A stretch of 64,000 bases of DNA from Lachnospiraceae bacterium (GCA_017620255.1 JAFZQU010000031.1:62001-126000); one strand, 5' to 3'. Counted from the stretch's first letter, positions 52,190-61,293 are shown. The notes: a model not told the origin generated them from the sequence alone. Numbers and translations: made by a program.

Positions 52190-53230
52190 ATGAGCGCGAA
52201 ACAGTTTTCTATCCGCACAATCGCATATACGCTCCTTGCACTCTTTGTGATCGCCCTCCTTGTGATCATCGTTGACCCTTTCCTGCATTACCATGCGCCT
52301 ATCGGGTCTTTGGAAGCCGTGGAAACGGATGAACGCTCCGCGATGATCGGTGTTGCAACAAATCTGCATTACGAAACTGCGCTGATCGGGTCTTCCATGA
52401 GTGAAAACTTTGACGCTTCCTGGTTTTCGGACGGCGTATTCGGAGACTCTTCCGTCAAACTCTGTATGCAGGGCGCACATTTCAGTGATTACGACATCCT
52501 TTTGAAAGAGGTTTGCCGTCATCCGGAGGTGAAGAATATTGTATTCAGTCTGGACAATTATCTTCTGATGAACAACCCGGATACCTATCCCGTCACGATC
52601 CCTTCCTATCTTTCGAACGGGACCGGTATTGACGATGCCTACTATGTGTGGAACCAGTCCGTACTGCTGGAATACATTCCCAAATTCCTGATCAACAATG
52701 CGGTAGAGACTGTAAACGATGCTTATGTCTGGGCGGACGATTATGTTTTTTCCACCTATATCGCACGCGGCGTATACAACACGCAGCGTCTCCTCGTTCC
52801 CGAGGAAGAAAAGCCCTATGACACCTATTTCCCGTTTGCGGATTCTTTCTTATCTTCCATCCGTCCCTATCTGGAGGAACGCAAAGACGTCACGTTCTAT
52901 TTCTATGCAAGCCCTTACAGCATTTATTACTGGGACGACTGTGTGAGGCGCGGAAACCTGACGGCTGAGATCTGCACGCTGGAGCGTGTCTACAAAGAAC
53001 TGCTCAGCTATGACAATGTCCGGATCTTCTATTTCCAGAACGATTATGACCTGATCACGGACCTCGATCATTACCGGGATTATTCCCATTTCGACCAGTC
53101 CGTAAACCATTATATGTACGAATGCATGCGTGACGGAAAAAAAGAAGTGTCGCAGGATGATTACTACGACACTTTGCTTGACATGTATGATTTTGCACTG
53201 AATTACGATTACGAATCAGCTTTCCATTAG
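52190..53230 (+). CDS. Membrane-anchored SGNH-like partner of the MBOAT (AlgJ/DltD-like)
   Basis: A 346-residue protein with one N-terminal helix (residues 12-33, TLLALFVIALLVIIVDPF) and an extracytoplasmic SGNH-like domain. ALIGSSMSENFDASWF near 65 is the block I serine motif; YSHFDQSVNHYMYECM near 300 provides the Asp/His-containing C-terminal motif. This resembles AlgJ/AlgX or DltD proteins that take the acyl group from the MBOAT and pass it to a polysaccharide. The start lies 10 bases after the MBOAT stop. Its 3' end overlaps the convergent nucleotidyltransferase gene by 4 bases. Confidence 0.82.
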   Translation: MSAKQFSIRTIAYTLLALFVIALLVIIVDPFLHYHAPIGSLEAVETDERSAMIGVATNLHYETALIGSSMSENFDASWFSDGVFGDSSVKLCMQGAHFSDYDILLKEVCRHPEVKNIVFSLDNYLLMNNPDTYPVTIPSYLSNGTGIDDAYYVWNQSVLLEYIPKFLINNAVETVNDAYVWADDYVFSTYIARGVYNTQRLLVPEEEKPYDTYFPFADSFLSSIRPYLEERKDVTFYFYASPYSIYYWDDCVRRGNLTAEICTLERVYKELLSYDNVRIFYFQNDYDLITDLDHYRDYSHFDQSVNHYMYECMRDGKKEVSQDDYYDTLLDMYDFALNYDYESAFH

Positions 53231-54141
53231 TCCCAGAGCACTTCCGGATAAACTCCTTCCGCTTTCAGTCTGCGGATACTTTCCTGTACAAACGGCTTGT
53301 CTTCCTGATAGGTAACGCCAAACCATTTTTCCTTTGTCTTTAAGACCTTCACTTCCGCACGGTCCTCTTTCAGCATGGCATCCACGATAAAAGGAAGGAA
53401 AAACTCGGATTTCAACGGGTTTGCAGGCACATTTTCTTTGAAGAATGCGATAAACCTCTGTTTTGCTTCCCTGAGGATACTCTCGCCGAATCCCCACATA
53501 TTCATGGAAACAGTGCTGTCCGTCGGAAGCGGTGTATCTTTGCCGTCTTCCGTATATACAATACCGCCGTCTTTCCACGTGATCGAGGTGCGTTCCACGA
53601 TATCCGTCAGATATCCGTCCGCATCCGTCTCGCACACGCCGCGGGACACGGAACCGTTTTCCGTCAGTGTCTTCTGCAGTTCATAGCCGACCATCGCATA
53701 GCAGTATTTCTCTTTGTCCGTATAGGATGAAAGATAGTCATAGATCAGTTTGAAGGCTTCCCTTCCGTAATAATCGTCTGCATTGATCACTGCAAAAGGC
53801 GCATCGATGAGAGACGCCGCGCTCAGCATCGCATGTCCCGTACCCCAGGGTTTCACGCGCCCTTCGGGAATGCTGAAACCTTCCGGGATCGTCGTAAGTT
53901 CCTGATAGGCGTAAAGGATGTTTGCCCGATTCCCGATGCGGTCACTGATACAGGCTCTGAAATCCGCCTCATGTTCCTTCTTGATCACAAAGATGATCTT
54001 TTCAAATCCTGCCTGCAGGGCATCATAAATACTGAAATCGATGATCTTGTTTCCCTGTCCGTCCACAGGATCGATCTGCTTTAATCCGCCGTATCTGCTA
54101 CCCATACCTGCTGCCATGATAACTAAAACCGGTTTGTTCAT
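53227..54141 (-). CDS. Sugar-phosphate nucleotidyltransferase family protein
   Basis: A 304-residue NTP-transferase fold protein. VLVIMAAGMGSRYGGLKQID is the nucleotide-binding signature, KPWGTGHAMLSAASLI near 103 the base-recognition loop, and FAVINADDYYGREAF near 120 the metal-binding aspartate. C-terminal MWGFGESILREAKQRFIAFF is characteristic of a clostridial subgroup annotated only as nucleotidyltransferase. The activated sugar is unknown. It begins 12 bases after the DUF1846 gene, suggesting co-transcription. Confidence 0.87.
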   Translation of the reverse strand: MNKPVLVIMAAGMGSRYGGLKQIDPVDGQGNKIIDFSIYDALQAGFEKIIFVIKKEHEADFRACISDRIGNRANILYAYQELTTIPEGFSIPEGRVKPWGTGHAMLSAASLIDAPFAVINADDYYGREAFKLIYDYLSSYTDKEKYCYAMVGYELQKTLTENGSVSRGVCETDADGYLTDIVERTSITWKDGGIVYTEDGKDTPLPTDSTVSMNMWGFGESILREAKQRFIAFFKENVPANPLKSEFFLPFIVDAMLKEDRAEVKVLKTKEKWFGVTYQEDKPFVQESIRRLKAEGVYPEVLWD

Positions 54142-54153
54142 CGTTGCACCTCC

Positions 54154-55629
54154 CTAGTAAGTTGTCTTAAATTTCCTGACGGGTTCACACGTCAGATCAA
54201 CGCCGAGGCGTTTGAATGTCTTGATATCCACCTCTGAAAGCATAACGGATGTATGTACCTGGCATCCGCGCAGCTTCGGAAGCTGTTCCATGGCAACTCT
54301 CGCATTATCATCCGTCAGAGCCGCAAGGGAAAGCGCGATCAGTACTTCATCCGTATGCAGTCTGGGGTTCTTTCCGCCCAGATACCTGACTTTGAGTTCC
54401 TGGATGGGTTCGATCGCTGCCGGTGAGATCAGATGCGTGTCGTGATCCACATCTCCCAGATATTTTAAGGCGTTCAGCAGAAGTGCCGCCGAAGCACCGA
54501 GCAGATCGGTCGTTTTGGACGTAATGATGTGGTGATCAGACAGTTCGATCGCTGCCGTCGGTACACCGAGTTTTGCAGCGCGTTCATTTGCCGCGATCGT
54601 GACCGGTCTGTCGTCCGTCGTGATCTTCGCCTGTTTCATGATCAGCTCGATCTTGTAGGCTTCATTCTCCGTCGCCTCTTCGTTCATCACGCGGTTCATG
54701 GTCGTATAGTATCTGCGGATGATCTCGGCTTTGGATGCTTCACAGCAGGCCTCATCGTCCACGATGCAGTTGCCGGCCATGTTGACGCCCATGTCCGTAG
54801 GTGATTTATAGATGCATTCTCCGTAGATCTTTTCAAAGATCGCACTCAGCACCGGGAAGATCTCGATATCCCGGTTGTAGTTTACGGTCGTTTCGCCGTA
54901 AGCTTCCAGATGGAACGGATCGATCATGTTGATATCGTTTAAGTCCGCGGTCGCCGCTTCATAAGCCAGATTGATCGGATGTTTTAACGGGATGTTCCAG
55001 ATCGGGAAGGTCTCGAATTTCGCGTAGCCCGCCTTGATCCCCCTCTTATTGTCATGGTAAAGCTGGGACAGACAGGTTGCCATTTTTCCGCTTCCGGGTC
55101 CCGGTGCGGTGATCACGACGAGAGGACGCTGCGTTTCAATATAGTCATTGCGTCCGAATCCGTCATCGCTGACGATCAGCGGGATATTGTTCGGATAGCC
55201 GTCGATGATGTAATGCAGATATACTTTTACGCCCTTCTTCTCCAGGCGTTTCTTGAAGAGATCTGCCGCTCCCTGGCCCATATAGTGTGTCAGCACCACA
55301 CTGCCGACATACAGTCCCCTGTCGGAAAACTCCTTCATAAGACGTCTGACATCCACGTCATAGGTGATCCCGAGATCGCCCCTGACTTTGTTCTTCTCGA
55401 TGTCCGCCGCATTGATGACGATCACGATCTCTGCCTGATCCTTCAGCTGCATCAGCATCTTCAGCTTTGCATCCGGTTCGAAGCCCGGCAATACTCTCGA
55501 TGCATGAAAATCATCAAAAAGCTTTCCGCCGAATTCCAGATACAGTTTGTCTCCGAATTTGGAAATGCGCTCCCGGATATGCTCCGATTGCATGACCAGA
55601 TATTTCTCATTGTCAAACCCACGTCTCAT
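54154..55629 (-). CDS. DUF1846-family protein
   Basis: A 491-residue protein matching DUF1846: GFDNEKYLVMQSEHIRERIS at the start, VVITAPGPGSGKMATCLSQL near 170 (a P-loop-like glycine-rich motif), NIPLKHPINLAYEAATADL near 213 and GVPTAAIELSDHHIITSKT near 358. Structures of this family show a nucleotide-binding fold, but no function is established. The ATG at 55629 follows AGGGGG by 7 bases. A possible promoter lies at 55693-55720. Genes for this family are common in Lachnospiraceae and streptococci. Confidence 0.88.
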   Translation of the reverse strand: MRRGFDNEKYLVMQSEHIRERISKFGDKLYLEFGGKLFDDFHASRVLPGFEPDAKLKMLMQLKDQAEIVIVINAADIEKNKVRGDLGITYDVDVRRLMKEFSDRGLYVGSVVLTHYMGQGAADLFKKRLEKKGVKVYLHYIIDGYPNNIPLIVSDDGFGRNDYIETQRPLVVITAPGPGSGKMATCLSQLYHDNKRGIKAGYAKFETFPIWNIPLKHPINLAYEAATADLNDINMIDPFHLEAYGETTVNYNRDIEIFPVLSAIFEKIYGECIYKSPTDMGVNMAGNCIVDDEACCEASKAEIIRRYYTTMNRVMNEEATENEAYKIELIMKQAKITTDDRPVTIAANERAAKLGVPTAAIELSDHHIITSKTTDLLGASAALLLNALKYLGDVDHDTHLISPAAIEPIQELKVRYLGGKNPRLHTDEVLIALSLAALTDDNARVAMEQLPKLRGCQVHTSVMLSEVDIKTFKRLGVDLTCEPVRKFKTTY

Positions 55630-55692
55630 GATGAATCCCCCTAAGCAGTGACATTCTTTTTTGTCCGGATAGATGAAACAAACTTCCTTTCC

Positions 55693-55720
55693 ATTCTATC
55701 ACTGTCAAAGCCCGTTTAAA
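55693..55720 (-). promoter_or_regulatory. Possible promoter of the DUF1846 gene
   Basis: Reading leftward: TTTAAA (complement of 55715-55720), 16-base spacer, TAGAAT (complement of 55693-55698). Both boxes are imperfect. A consensus TTGACA lies between them at the wrong distance. Confidence 0.4.
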
Positions 55721-55745
55721 AGATAAATTTATTCTATCCGGCAAC

Positions 55746-55779
55746 GAAAAAAGACCTCCCGGAAAACCGGAAGGTCTTT
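55746..55779 (-). terminator. Rho-independent terminator of the hydrogenase operon
   Basis: Reading leftward, a 12-base stem (complement of 55767-55778 with complement of 55751-55762, one G-U pair) with a TTTT loop is followed by TTTTTT (complement of 55747-55752). It lies about 25 bases after the hydA stop. Confidence 0.9.
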
Positions 55780-55802
55780 CTCATTCTTTAGTGTCTCATG
55801 GA

Positions 55803-57554
55803 TCAATCCAGACGATTGACCTCTCTCTTCACATAGCTGGTGTGCAGCAGGTGATGCGCTTTCTCGCTGCCCGGCTTGCCAAGATACTCATCGTAGAGTT
55901 TCTTGATCTCCGGTACTTCGTGAGATTTGCGGACCGGTGCATTCTTATCCAGATCATACAGGACTGCAGCTCTCTTTGCACGAACATCAACGGTGTTACG
56001 TACATAACCGGGAACCTGAGGCTGTCCGCCGCCGTTTACACAGCCGCCGGGGCAGCACATGATCTCGATGAACTGATAATCTGCTTCGCCTTTTCTGATC
56101 TTGTCGAGCAGGATCTTCGCATTGGAAAGTCCGCTTGCAACTGCTACTTTTACATCCATACCGGCTACCGGATAGCTTGCTTCCTTGATACCGGCAGTAC
56201 CACGTACTTCCTGGAAGTCTAACGCTTTGAGCTCTTCGCCTGTAAGCGTTTCAACTGCGGTACGAAGGGCAGCTTCCATAACACCGCCGGTCGCGCCGAA
56301 GATCACGCCGGCACCACTGTGGTCGCCGAGCGGATGATCATAATCTTCATCCGGAAGATCGTTGAAGCGGATACCCGCCTTCTTGATCATTCTTGCCAGT
56401 TCTCTTGTGGTCAGGGCAATATCTACATCCGGAACACCGTTTGCATCCTGATCGTCACGGCCGATCTCAAACTTCTTGGCTGTGCAGGGCATGATGGAAA
56501 CCATCACGATCTTTTCCTTATCAATACCCATCTTCTCCGCAAAGTAGGATTTGGTGATCGCACCAAACATCTGCTGCGGGGATTTGCAGGATGAAAGATG
56601 ATCTAACAGATCCGGATAATAGTGCTCACAATACTTAACCCATCCGGGTGAGCAGGATGTGATCATCGGCAGAACGCCGCCGCCTTTTACACGCTCCAGC
56701 AGCTCGTTTGCTTCTTCCATGATCGTTAAGTCAGCACTGAAGTTGGTATCAAATACCTTGTCAAAGCCAAGACGGCGCAGAGCTGCGATCATCTTGCCTT
56801 CGCCGTTCGTTCCGATCGGATTGCCGAACTCTTCGGCGATACCTGCTCTTACTGCAGGAGCTGTCTGTACGACAACGTACTTCTCGGGATCCGCAATGGC
56901 TGCGAATACTTCGTCCGTGGAATCCTTCTCGTATAAAGCACCTGTCGGGCAGGCTGAGATACACTGTCCGCAGCTTACGCAGCTTGTATCTGCAAGGTCA
57001 AAATCAAATACCGAACCGATGTAGGTCTTGAATCCTCTCTCGTTCGCGCCGATCACGCCGATGCCCTGTGTCTTTTCACAAGCAGCTACGCAGCGGCGGC
57101 AGAGGATACATTTGTTGTTGTCGCGCACCATATGTGCGGCAGAGGTGTCGAGTTCGTACTGCGGTCTCTCACCGTCATACTTGTTCTCGTCCTCGATCCC
57201 GTAATCCTTGCAGAGTTTCTGCAGTTCACAGCTCTCGCTGCGGATACAGGATAAGCATTTTTTCTCATGATTGGAAAGCAGCAGTTCCAGCGTCTTCTTT
57301 CTGGATGCAACAACCTTCGGGGTGTTGGTAAATACTTCCATGCCTTCCGTGATCGGGTATACGCAGGCTGTAACCAGGCTTCTTGCGCCCTTTACTTCCA
57401 CAACGCACATTCTGCATGCGCCGATCTCATTGATCTCTTTCAGAAAACACAATGTAGGGATCTCAATCTGTGCCAGTCTTGCGGCTTCCAAGATGGTAGA
57501 GCCTTCCGGAGCAGATACTTCTACATTGTTGATTTTTAAAGTAATGTCTCCCAT
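55803..57554 (-). CDS. hydA: [FeFe] hydrogenase, catalytic subunit of the NAD-linked trimeric enzyme
   Basis: A 583-residue group A [FeFe] hydrogenase. It begins with a 2Fe-2S ferredoxin domain (GACRMCVVEVKGARSLVTAC near 48), then the His-Cys3 site (HEKKCLSCIRSESCELQKLC near 95) and two 4Fe-4S motifs (CILCRRCVAACEKTQ near 147, CVSCGQCISACPTGAL near 190). The H-cluster motifs are TSCSPGWVKYCEHYYPDLL near 300, IMPCTAKKFE near 357 and IEIMCCPGGCVNGGGQP near 500. With HydB and HydC it forms the trimer that couples NADH and ferredoxin oxidation to H2 formation or runs in reverse. It is the last gene of the operon. Confidence 0.96.
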   Translation of the reverse strand: MGDITLKINNVEVSAPEGSTILEAARLAQIEIPTLCFLKEINEIGACRMCVVEVKGARSLVTACVYPITEGMEVFTNTPKVVASRKKTLELLLSNHEKKCLSCIRSESCELQKLCKDYGIEDENKYDGERPQYELDTSAAHMVRDNNKCILCRRCVAACEKTQGIGVIGANERGFKTYIGSVFDFDLADTSCVSCGQCISACPTGALYEKDSTDEVFAAIADPEKYVVVQTAPAVRAGIAEEFGNPIGTNGEGKMIAALRRLGFDKVFDTNFSADLTIMEEANELLERVKGGGVLPMITSCSPGWVKYCEHYYPDLLDHLSSCKSPQQMFGAITKSYFAEKMGIDKEKIVMVSIMPCTAKKFEIGRDDQDANGVPDVDIALTTRELARMIKKAGIRFNDLPDEDYDHPLGDHSGAGVIFGATGGVMEAALRTAVETLTGEELKALDFQEVRGTAGIKEASYPVAGMDVKVAVASGLSNAKILLDKIRKGEADYQFIEIMCCPGGCVNGGGQPQVPGYVRNTVDVRAKRAAVLYDLDKNAPVRKSHEVPEIKKLYDEYLGKPGSEKAHHLLHTSYVKREVNRLD

Positions 57555-57569
57555 TTCGATCTCCTCCTG

Positions 57570-59369
57570 TTATTTCTTGATAATGGCACCAAACTTACAG
57601 TTATCCATACATGTTCCGCACTTCACGCACTTCTCTATATCGATCACATGCGGGTTGCGAACCTCGCCCTTGATCGCATTTGCAGGACAGTTCCTTGCGC
57701 AAAGCGTACATCCCTTACACTTATCAGGATCGATATAGAAGTTGATCAGGGACTTACATACGCCTGCAGGACACTTCTTCTCTTTGATGTGTGCTTCGTA
57801 CTCATCGCGGAAATACCTGAGTGTTGAAAGAACCGGGTTGGGAGCCGTCTGACCAAGTCCGCAGAGCGCGCTCTCTTTGATGTAGTAAGCCAAGTCTTCC
57901 AGTGTGGTAAGATCTTCCATCGTGCCTTTACCTTCGGTGATCTTATCCAGGATCTCCAGCATTCTCTTTGTACCTACACGGCAGGGTGTACATTTACCGC
58001 AGGATTCATCAACCGTAAACTGCAGGAAGAACTTCGCGATATCTACCATACAGTTGTCTTCGTCCATTACGATCAGTCCGCCGGAACCCATCATGGAACC
58101 GATGGCAAGCAGGTTATCGTAATCGATCTCAATATCAAAATGTTCAGCCGGGATACATCCGCCGGAAGGTCCGCCCGTCTGTGCAGCTTTGAACTTCTTG
58201 CCGCCCGGGATGCCGCCGCCGATATCCTCGATAACGGTACGGAGTGTTGTTCCCATGGGGATCTCTACCAGACCGGTGTTGTTGATCTTACCGCCGAGTG
58301 CAAATACCTTCGTACCTTTGGACTTCTCCGTACCTACGGAAGAGAACCATTCGGGACCGTTTAAGATGATCTGCGGGATATTTGCCCATGTCTCAACGTT
58401 GTTCAGAATGGTCGGCTTGCCAAACAGACCTTTGACTGCCGGGAAAGGCGGACGGGGTCTGGGCTCACCGCGGTTACCTTCGATGGAGGTCATCAGCGCT
58501 GTTTCTTCACCGCAGACGAATGCGCCTGCACCCAGTCTCAGATCGATGTCAAAATCAAAGCCCGTGCCGAAAATGTCTTTGCCGAGCAGACCGTACTCTC
58601 TGGCCTGTCCGATCGCGATACGCAGTCTTTCGATCGCGATGGGGTACTCAGCACGTACATAGATGTAACCCTGGTTGGATCCGATCGCATAACCCGCGAT
58701 CGCCATTGCTTCCAATACTACATGCGGATCGCCTTCCAGAACGGATCTGTCCATGAATGCACCCGGGTCGCCTTCGTCGGCGTTACAGCATACATACTTC
58801 TGTACGTTGCCGCGGTTGCCCGATGCAAATCTCCATTTCAGGCCGGTCGGGAAACCTGCGCCGCCACGGCCTCTTAATCCGGAATCCAGGATCAGCTGGA
58901 TCACTTCATCCGGAGTCATCTCTGTCAGAACCTTGCCGAGTGCTTCATAACCGCGTGTCGCGATATACTCGTCAATGTTCTCCGGATTGATCACGCCGCA
59001 GTTACGCAGTGCGATACGTGTCTGCTTCTTGTAGAAGTTCGTGTCATTCAACGATACCCTGCTTTCCTCGGGTTCGTTTTCATCATAGATCAGGCGCTCA
59101 ACCGGACGGCCTTTCAGCAGATGCTCGGAAACGATCTCCGCAACATCTTCCGGCTTTACTTCCGAATAGAAGACCGCGTCCGGATATACGACCATGATGG
59201 GGCCCTTTGCGCAAAGCCCGTGGCAACCGGTTTTCACGATCGCGATCTCATCTTCCAGGCCGTTTTTCTTTAACTCTTGCTCAAGGTTCTGAAGGATCTC
59301 CTGACTTCCCGAAGAAGTACAGCCGGTTCCTCCGCACACCAATACGTGAGAACGATACATAATAGCCAA
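57570..59369 (-). CDS. hydB: NADH-binding flavoprotein subunit of the hydrogenase (NuoF-like)
   Basis: A 599-residue NuoF-type subunit. The N-terminal thioredoxin-like 2Fe-2S domain has VCGGTGCTSSGSQEI and VKTGCHGLCAKGP. The core has the NADH-binding RGRGGAGFPTGLKWRFAS near 170, FMN-binding GAGAFVCGEETALMTSIEG near 290 and the 4Fe-4S motif SCGKCTPCRVGTKRMLEIL near 465. Two ferredoxin motifs end the protein (CKGCTLCARNCPANAIKG and CVKCGTCMDNCKFGAI). It takes electrons from NADH and is thought to host the bifurcating flavin of electron-bifurcating hydrogenases. It lies 15 bases upstream of hydA. Confidence 0.95.
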   Translation of the reverse strand: MAIMYRSHVLVCGGTGCTSSGSQEILQNLEQELKKNGLEDEIAIVKTGCHGLCAKGPIMVVYPDAVFYSEVKPEDVAEIVSEHLLKGRPVERLIYDENEPEESRVSLNDTNFYKKQTRIALRNCGVINPENIDEYIATRGYEALGKVLTEMTPDEVIQLILDSGLRGRGGAGFPTGLKWRFASGNRGNVQKYVCCNADEGDPGAFMDRSVLEGDPHVVLEAMAIAGYAIGSNQGYIYVRAEYPIAIERLRIAIGQAREYGLLGKDIFGTGFDFDIDLRLGAGAFVCGEETALMTSIEGNRGEPRPRPPFPAVKGLFGKPTILNNVETWANIPQIILNGPEWFSSVGTEKSKGTKVFALGGKINNTGLVEIPMGTTLRTVIEDIGGGIPGGKKFKAAQTGGPSGGCIPAEHFDIEIDYDNLLAIGSMMGSGGLIVMDEDNCMVDIAKFFLQFTVDESCGKCTPCRVGTKRMLEILDKITEGKGTMEDLTTLEDLAYYIKESALCGLGQTAPNPVLSTLRYFRDEYEAHIKEKKCPAGVCKSLINFYIDPDKCKGCTLCARNCPANAIKGEVRNPHVIDIEKCVKCGTCMDNCKFGAIIKK

Positions 59370-59377
59370 ACCTCCAA

Positions 59378-59749
59378 TTATAATTTGATTTTATTCAGTG
59401 TGTAATCTTCAACTACGGTTCCGCCAAGTACATGTTTTTCCAATACTTCAACAGCCTTGTCTGCGGTCATCTTAACGTATGTGACTTTCTCCTCGCCGGG
59501 CTTGTAAACCTCAACGATCGGCTCATACTGGCACAGTCCGATGCATCCGGTCTGTGTAACAGCCACATCTGTCAGCTTCCGGTCATTGACCTGTTTTACC
59601 AGCTCGTTCAGAACCGGTCTTGCTCCGCTTGCGATCCCGCAGGTGGCCATACCTACAACGACACGTGTACCGTCCTCATTTTCAGAGCGGAATCCGACCT
59701 GTCCCTGCATCTTTTCGCGGATTGCTTTTAATTCTTCCAGTGATTTCAT
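59378..59749 (-). CDS. Small thioredoxin-like 2Fe-2S ferredoxin-domain protein
   Basis: A 123-residue protein. VGMATCGIASGARPVLNEL near residue 33 and VTQTGCIGLCQYEPIVEVY near 64 give three conserved cysteines in the arrangement typical of this clostridial family, similar to the N-terminal domain of HydB. It is commonly found between hydC and hydB in trimeric-hydrogenase operons and may pass electrons or help assembly; it is not one of the three core subunits. It lies 8 bases upstream of hydB and overlaps the HATPase gene by 4 bases. Confidence 0.88.
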   Translation of the reverse strand: MKSLEELKAIREKMQGQVGFRSENEDGTRVVVGMATCGIASGARPVLNELVKQVNDRKLTDVAVTQTGCIGLCQYEPIVEVYKPGEEKVTYVKMTADKAVEVLEKHVLGGTVVEDYTLNKIKL

Positions 59750-60291
59750 TGTTCAACCTCCAATTGATTCTCTGATAAATACTCTCTCAAAAAAGCTGTC
59801 ACATCAGCGTTCTGAAAAGATACATTCCCGAGGATTTCCCTGATCTCCCTTGTATCCAGCGTGAATTCCTTCTGATCTACGCGGTAGGTATATACAAAGT
59901 CCAGATCTTCATTCATCGTGACCAGTGAAAAAATGGTACTGTTGATATCCCCAAGCGGCATGCAGTCGATATGGTCTGTGTGAAATGTCGCAAACACCTG
60001 TGTTCCCTTGTTCACCTCGGATGTGATCCGGAAACTTCCGCCGCTCGCTTCGGCTGCCTGCTTTAAAAACGGCACACCGAGCCCGATCTTTCTGGTAGTC
60101 CTTGATGTAAAGAACGGGTCGATCACACGTTCCAGCTGTTCCGCGTCCATTCCGCATCCGTCATCGTTGATCGATAACGTCATCGTTTTATCCTGCCGCA
60201 TCCTGGACACTTCGATCTCCACAAGCTTGGCGCCTGCTTTGATGGAATTCTGTGCGATATCCAAAACATTCAGAGAAATTTCAGGTAACAT
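59746..60291 (-). CDS. Histidine-kinase-like ATPase, hydrogenase-associated
   Basis: A 181-residue GHKL ATPase without a dimerisation or sensor domain. The N box is SLNVLDIAQNSIKAGAKLVE near residue 7, the G1 box NDDGCGMDAEQLERVIDPFF near 42, and the G2 box KIGLGVPFLKQAAEASGG near 72. The C-terminal 80 residues are unrelated to kinases. It recalls SpoIIAB-type anti-sigma kinases and the free-standing ATPase at 61277. Its place between hydC and the 2Fe-2S gene, overlapping both, argues for a role in controlling hydrogenase expression or activity. Confidence 0.85.
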   Translation of the reverse strand: MLPEISLNVLDIAQNSIKAGAKLVEIEVSRMRQDKTMTLSINDDGCGMDAEQLERVIDPFFTSRTTRKIGLGVPFLKQAAEASGGSFRITSEVNKGTQVFATFHTDHIDCMPLGDINSTIFSLVTMNEDLDFVYTYRVDQKEFTLDTREIREILGNVSFQNADVTAFLREYLSENQLEVEQ

Positions 60292-60782
60292 TATTTGTAC
60301 TTATCCAAAATGCCCTTTACTTGATCAGGGGTTACCTTGCCGTATACGTCATCATTCACGAGCATGACCGGAGCAAGGCCGCAAGCACCGACACATCTGC
60401 AGGTATCCAAGGAGAACTTTCCGTCGGATGTGCATTCGCCGTCAGCGATGCCGAGCTGTTTTTCGATCTCTTCGAATACAAGACCGGAGCCTTTTACATA
60501 GCAGGCTGTTCCGAGACAAACCGAAACGGTGTTTTCACCCTTCGGATTTAAATTGAACTGCGCATAGAATGTTGCGACGCCATAGACTTTCTCAACAGGT
60601 ATGCCCAGTTCATCAGAAATGATTTTTTGCACTTCATAAGGCAGATAGCCATAAATGTCCTGTGCCGCCTGCATGATCGGCATCAGACATCCGGACGTAT
60701 CACGTAAATCGTTGATCACCTTGAGAAGCTGCTGCTTTTGTTCTTCTGTTCCCTTGAAGGGAATGCCTCCACTGTTTTTCAC
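60291..60782 (-). CDS. hydC: NuoE-like 2Fe-2S subunit of the hydrogenase
   Basis: A 163-residue NuoE-type subunit. An N-terminal helical part (GCLMPIMQAAQDIYGYLPYE near 32, VEKVYGVATFYAQFNLNPKG near 63) is followed by the thioredoxin-fold 2Fe-2S domain with VCLGTACYVKGSG near 87 and the second cysteine pair in DTCRCVGACGLAPVMLVND near 127. It relays electrons within the HydABC trimer. The start codon is GTG at 60782, 6 bases after GGAGG. First gene of the leftward hydrogenase operon, divergent from the DRTGG operon. Confidence 0.95.
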   Translation of the reverse strand: MKNSGGIPFKGTEEQKQQLLKVINDLRDTSGCLMPIMQAAQDIYGYLPYEVQKIISDELGIPVEKVYGVATFYAQFNLNPKGENTVSVCLGTACYVKGSGLVFEEIEKQLGIADGECTSDGKFSLDTCRCVGACGLAPVMLVNDDVYGKVTPDQVKGILDKYK

Positions 60783-60819
60783 GCTTTACCTCCAACGCAT
60801 TTCTAAAAAACTAACAATC

Positions 60820-60840
60820 ATTATAGACATATGCTATAAT
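60820..60840. promoter_or_regulatory. Face-to-face -10 boxes in a dyad between the hydrogenase operons
   Basis: ATTATAG (60820-60826), centre ACATATG, CTATAAT (60834-60840) is a perfect dyad. It supplies TATAAT for leftward transcription of hydC and TATAAT for rightward transcription of the DRTGG operon. Matching -35 boxes are weak (TAACAA at 60812-60817 rightward, ACGACT-like leftward), which suggests that activators or repressors work here. Confidence 0.6.
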
Positions 60841-60930
60841 AATAGTCGTAGTGTTTTGATTTTATCACTAATTACGCGCTATGACAAGGTATTTACATCT
60901 GAATTCCACTTACTTTTGGGAGGTGCGGAA

Positions 60931-61293
60931 ATGAAACTCGGAGATATCAAGGATTTACTCCACGCTTCTGTTCTGACAAACTGTTGCGATCTGGACATGG
61001 ATGTGGATTCGGCGTTCTGCTCCGATATGATGAGCAACGTGCTTGCTTACGCCAACGATAAGTCCATCCTGATCACCGGTCTTTACAACGCGCAGGTGCT
61101 CCGCACGGCGGATATGATGGGGATGGCCTGCGTTGTTTTCATCGGGCGCAGGGACCCGGATCCGGAGATCATCGAGCTGGCCAACGAATTGGAGATCTGT
61201 GTGATGCTGACACGCTCTTCCATGTTCACAACCTGCGGTCTGCTTTTCTATAACGGATTGAACGGAGGTGTCCCCAGTGAGCTGCAACGATAG
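60931..61293 (+). CDS. DRTGG-domain protein, hydrogenase-associated (first)
   Basis: A 120-residue DRTGG-fold protein. LGDIKDLLHASVLTNC, SDMMSNVLAYANDKSILITG near 31, VVFIGRRDPDPEIIELANE near 68 and CVMLTRSSMFTTCGLLF near 88 follow the family pattern of ligand-binding domains related to those in CBS and HPr-kinase-like proteins; it is not itself a kinase. The ATG at 60931 follows GGGAGG by 7 bases. First gene of the rightward operon; its stop overlaps the next start by 17 bases. The ligand is unknown. A second DRTGG gene is at 63191. Confidence 0.85.
   Translation: MKLGDIKDLLHASVLTNCCDLDMDVDSAFCSDMMSNVLAYANDKSILITGLYNAQVLRTADMMGMACVVFIGRRDPDPEIIELANELEICVMLTRSSMFTTCGLLFYNGLNGGVPSELQR

Noticed and set aside
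60805-60830. Possible Rex operator near AACTAACAATC.
   Set aside because: Only one half-site resembles TTAACAA; the partner TTGTTAA half at the correct distance is missing.
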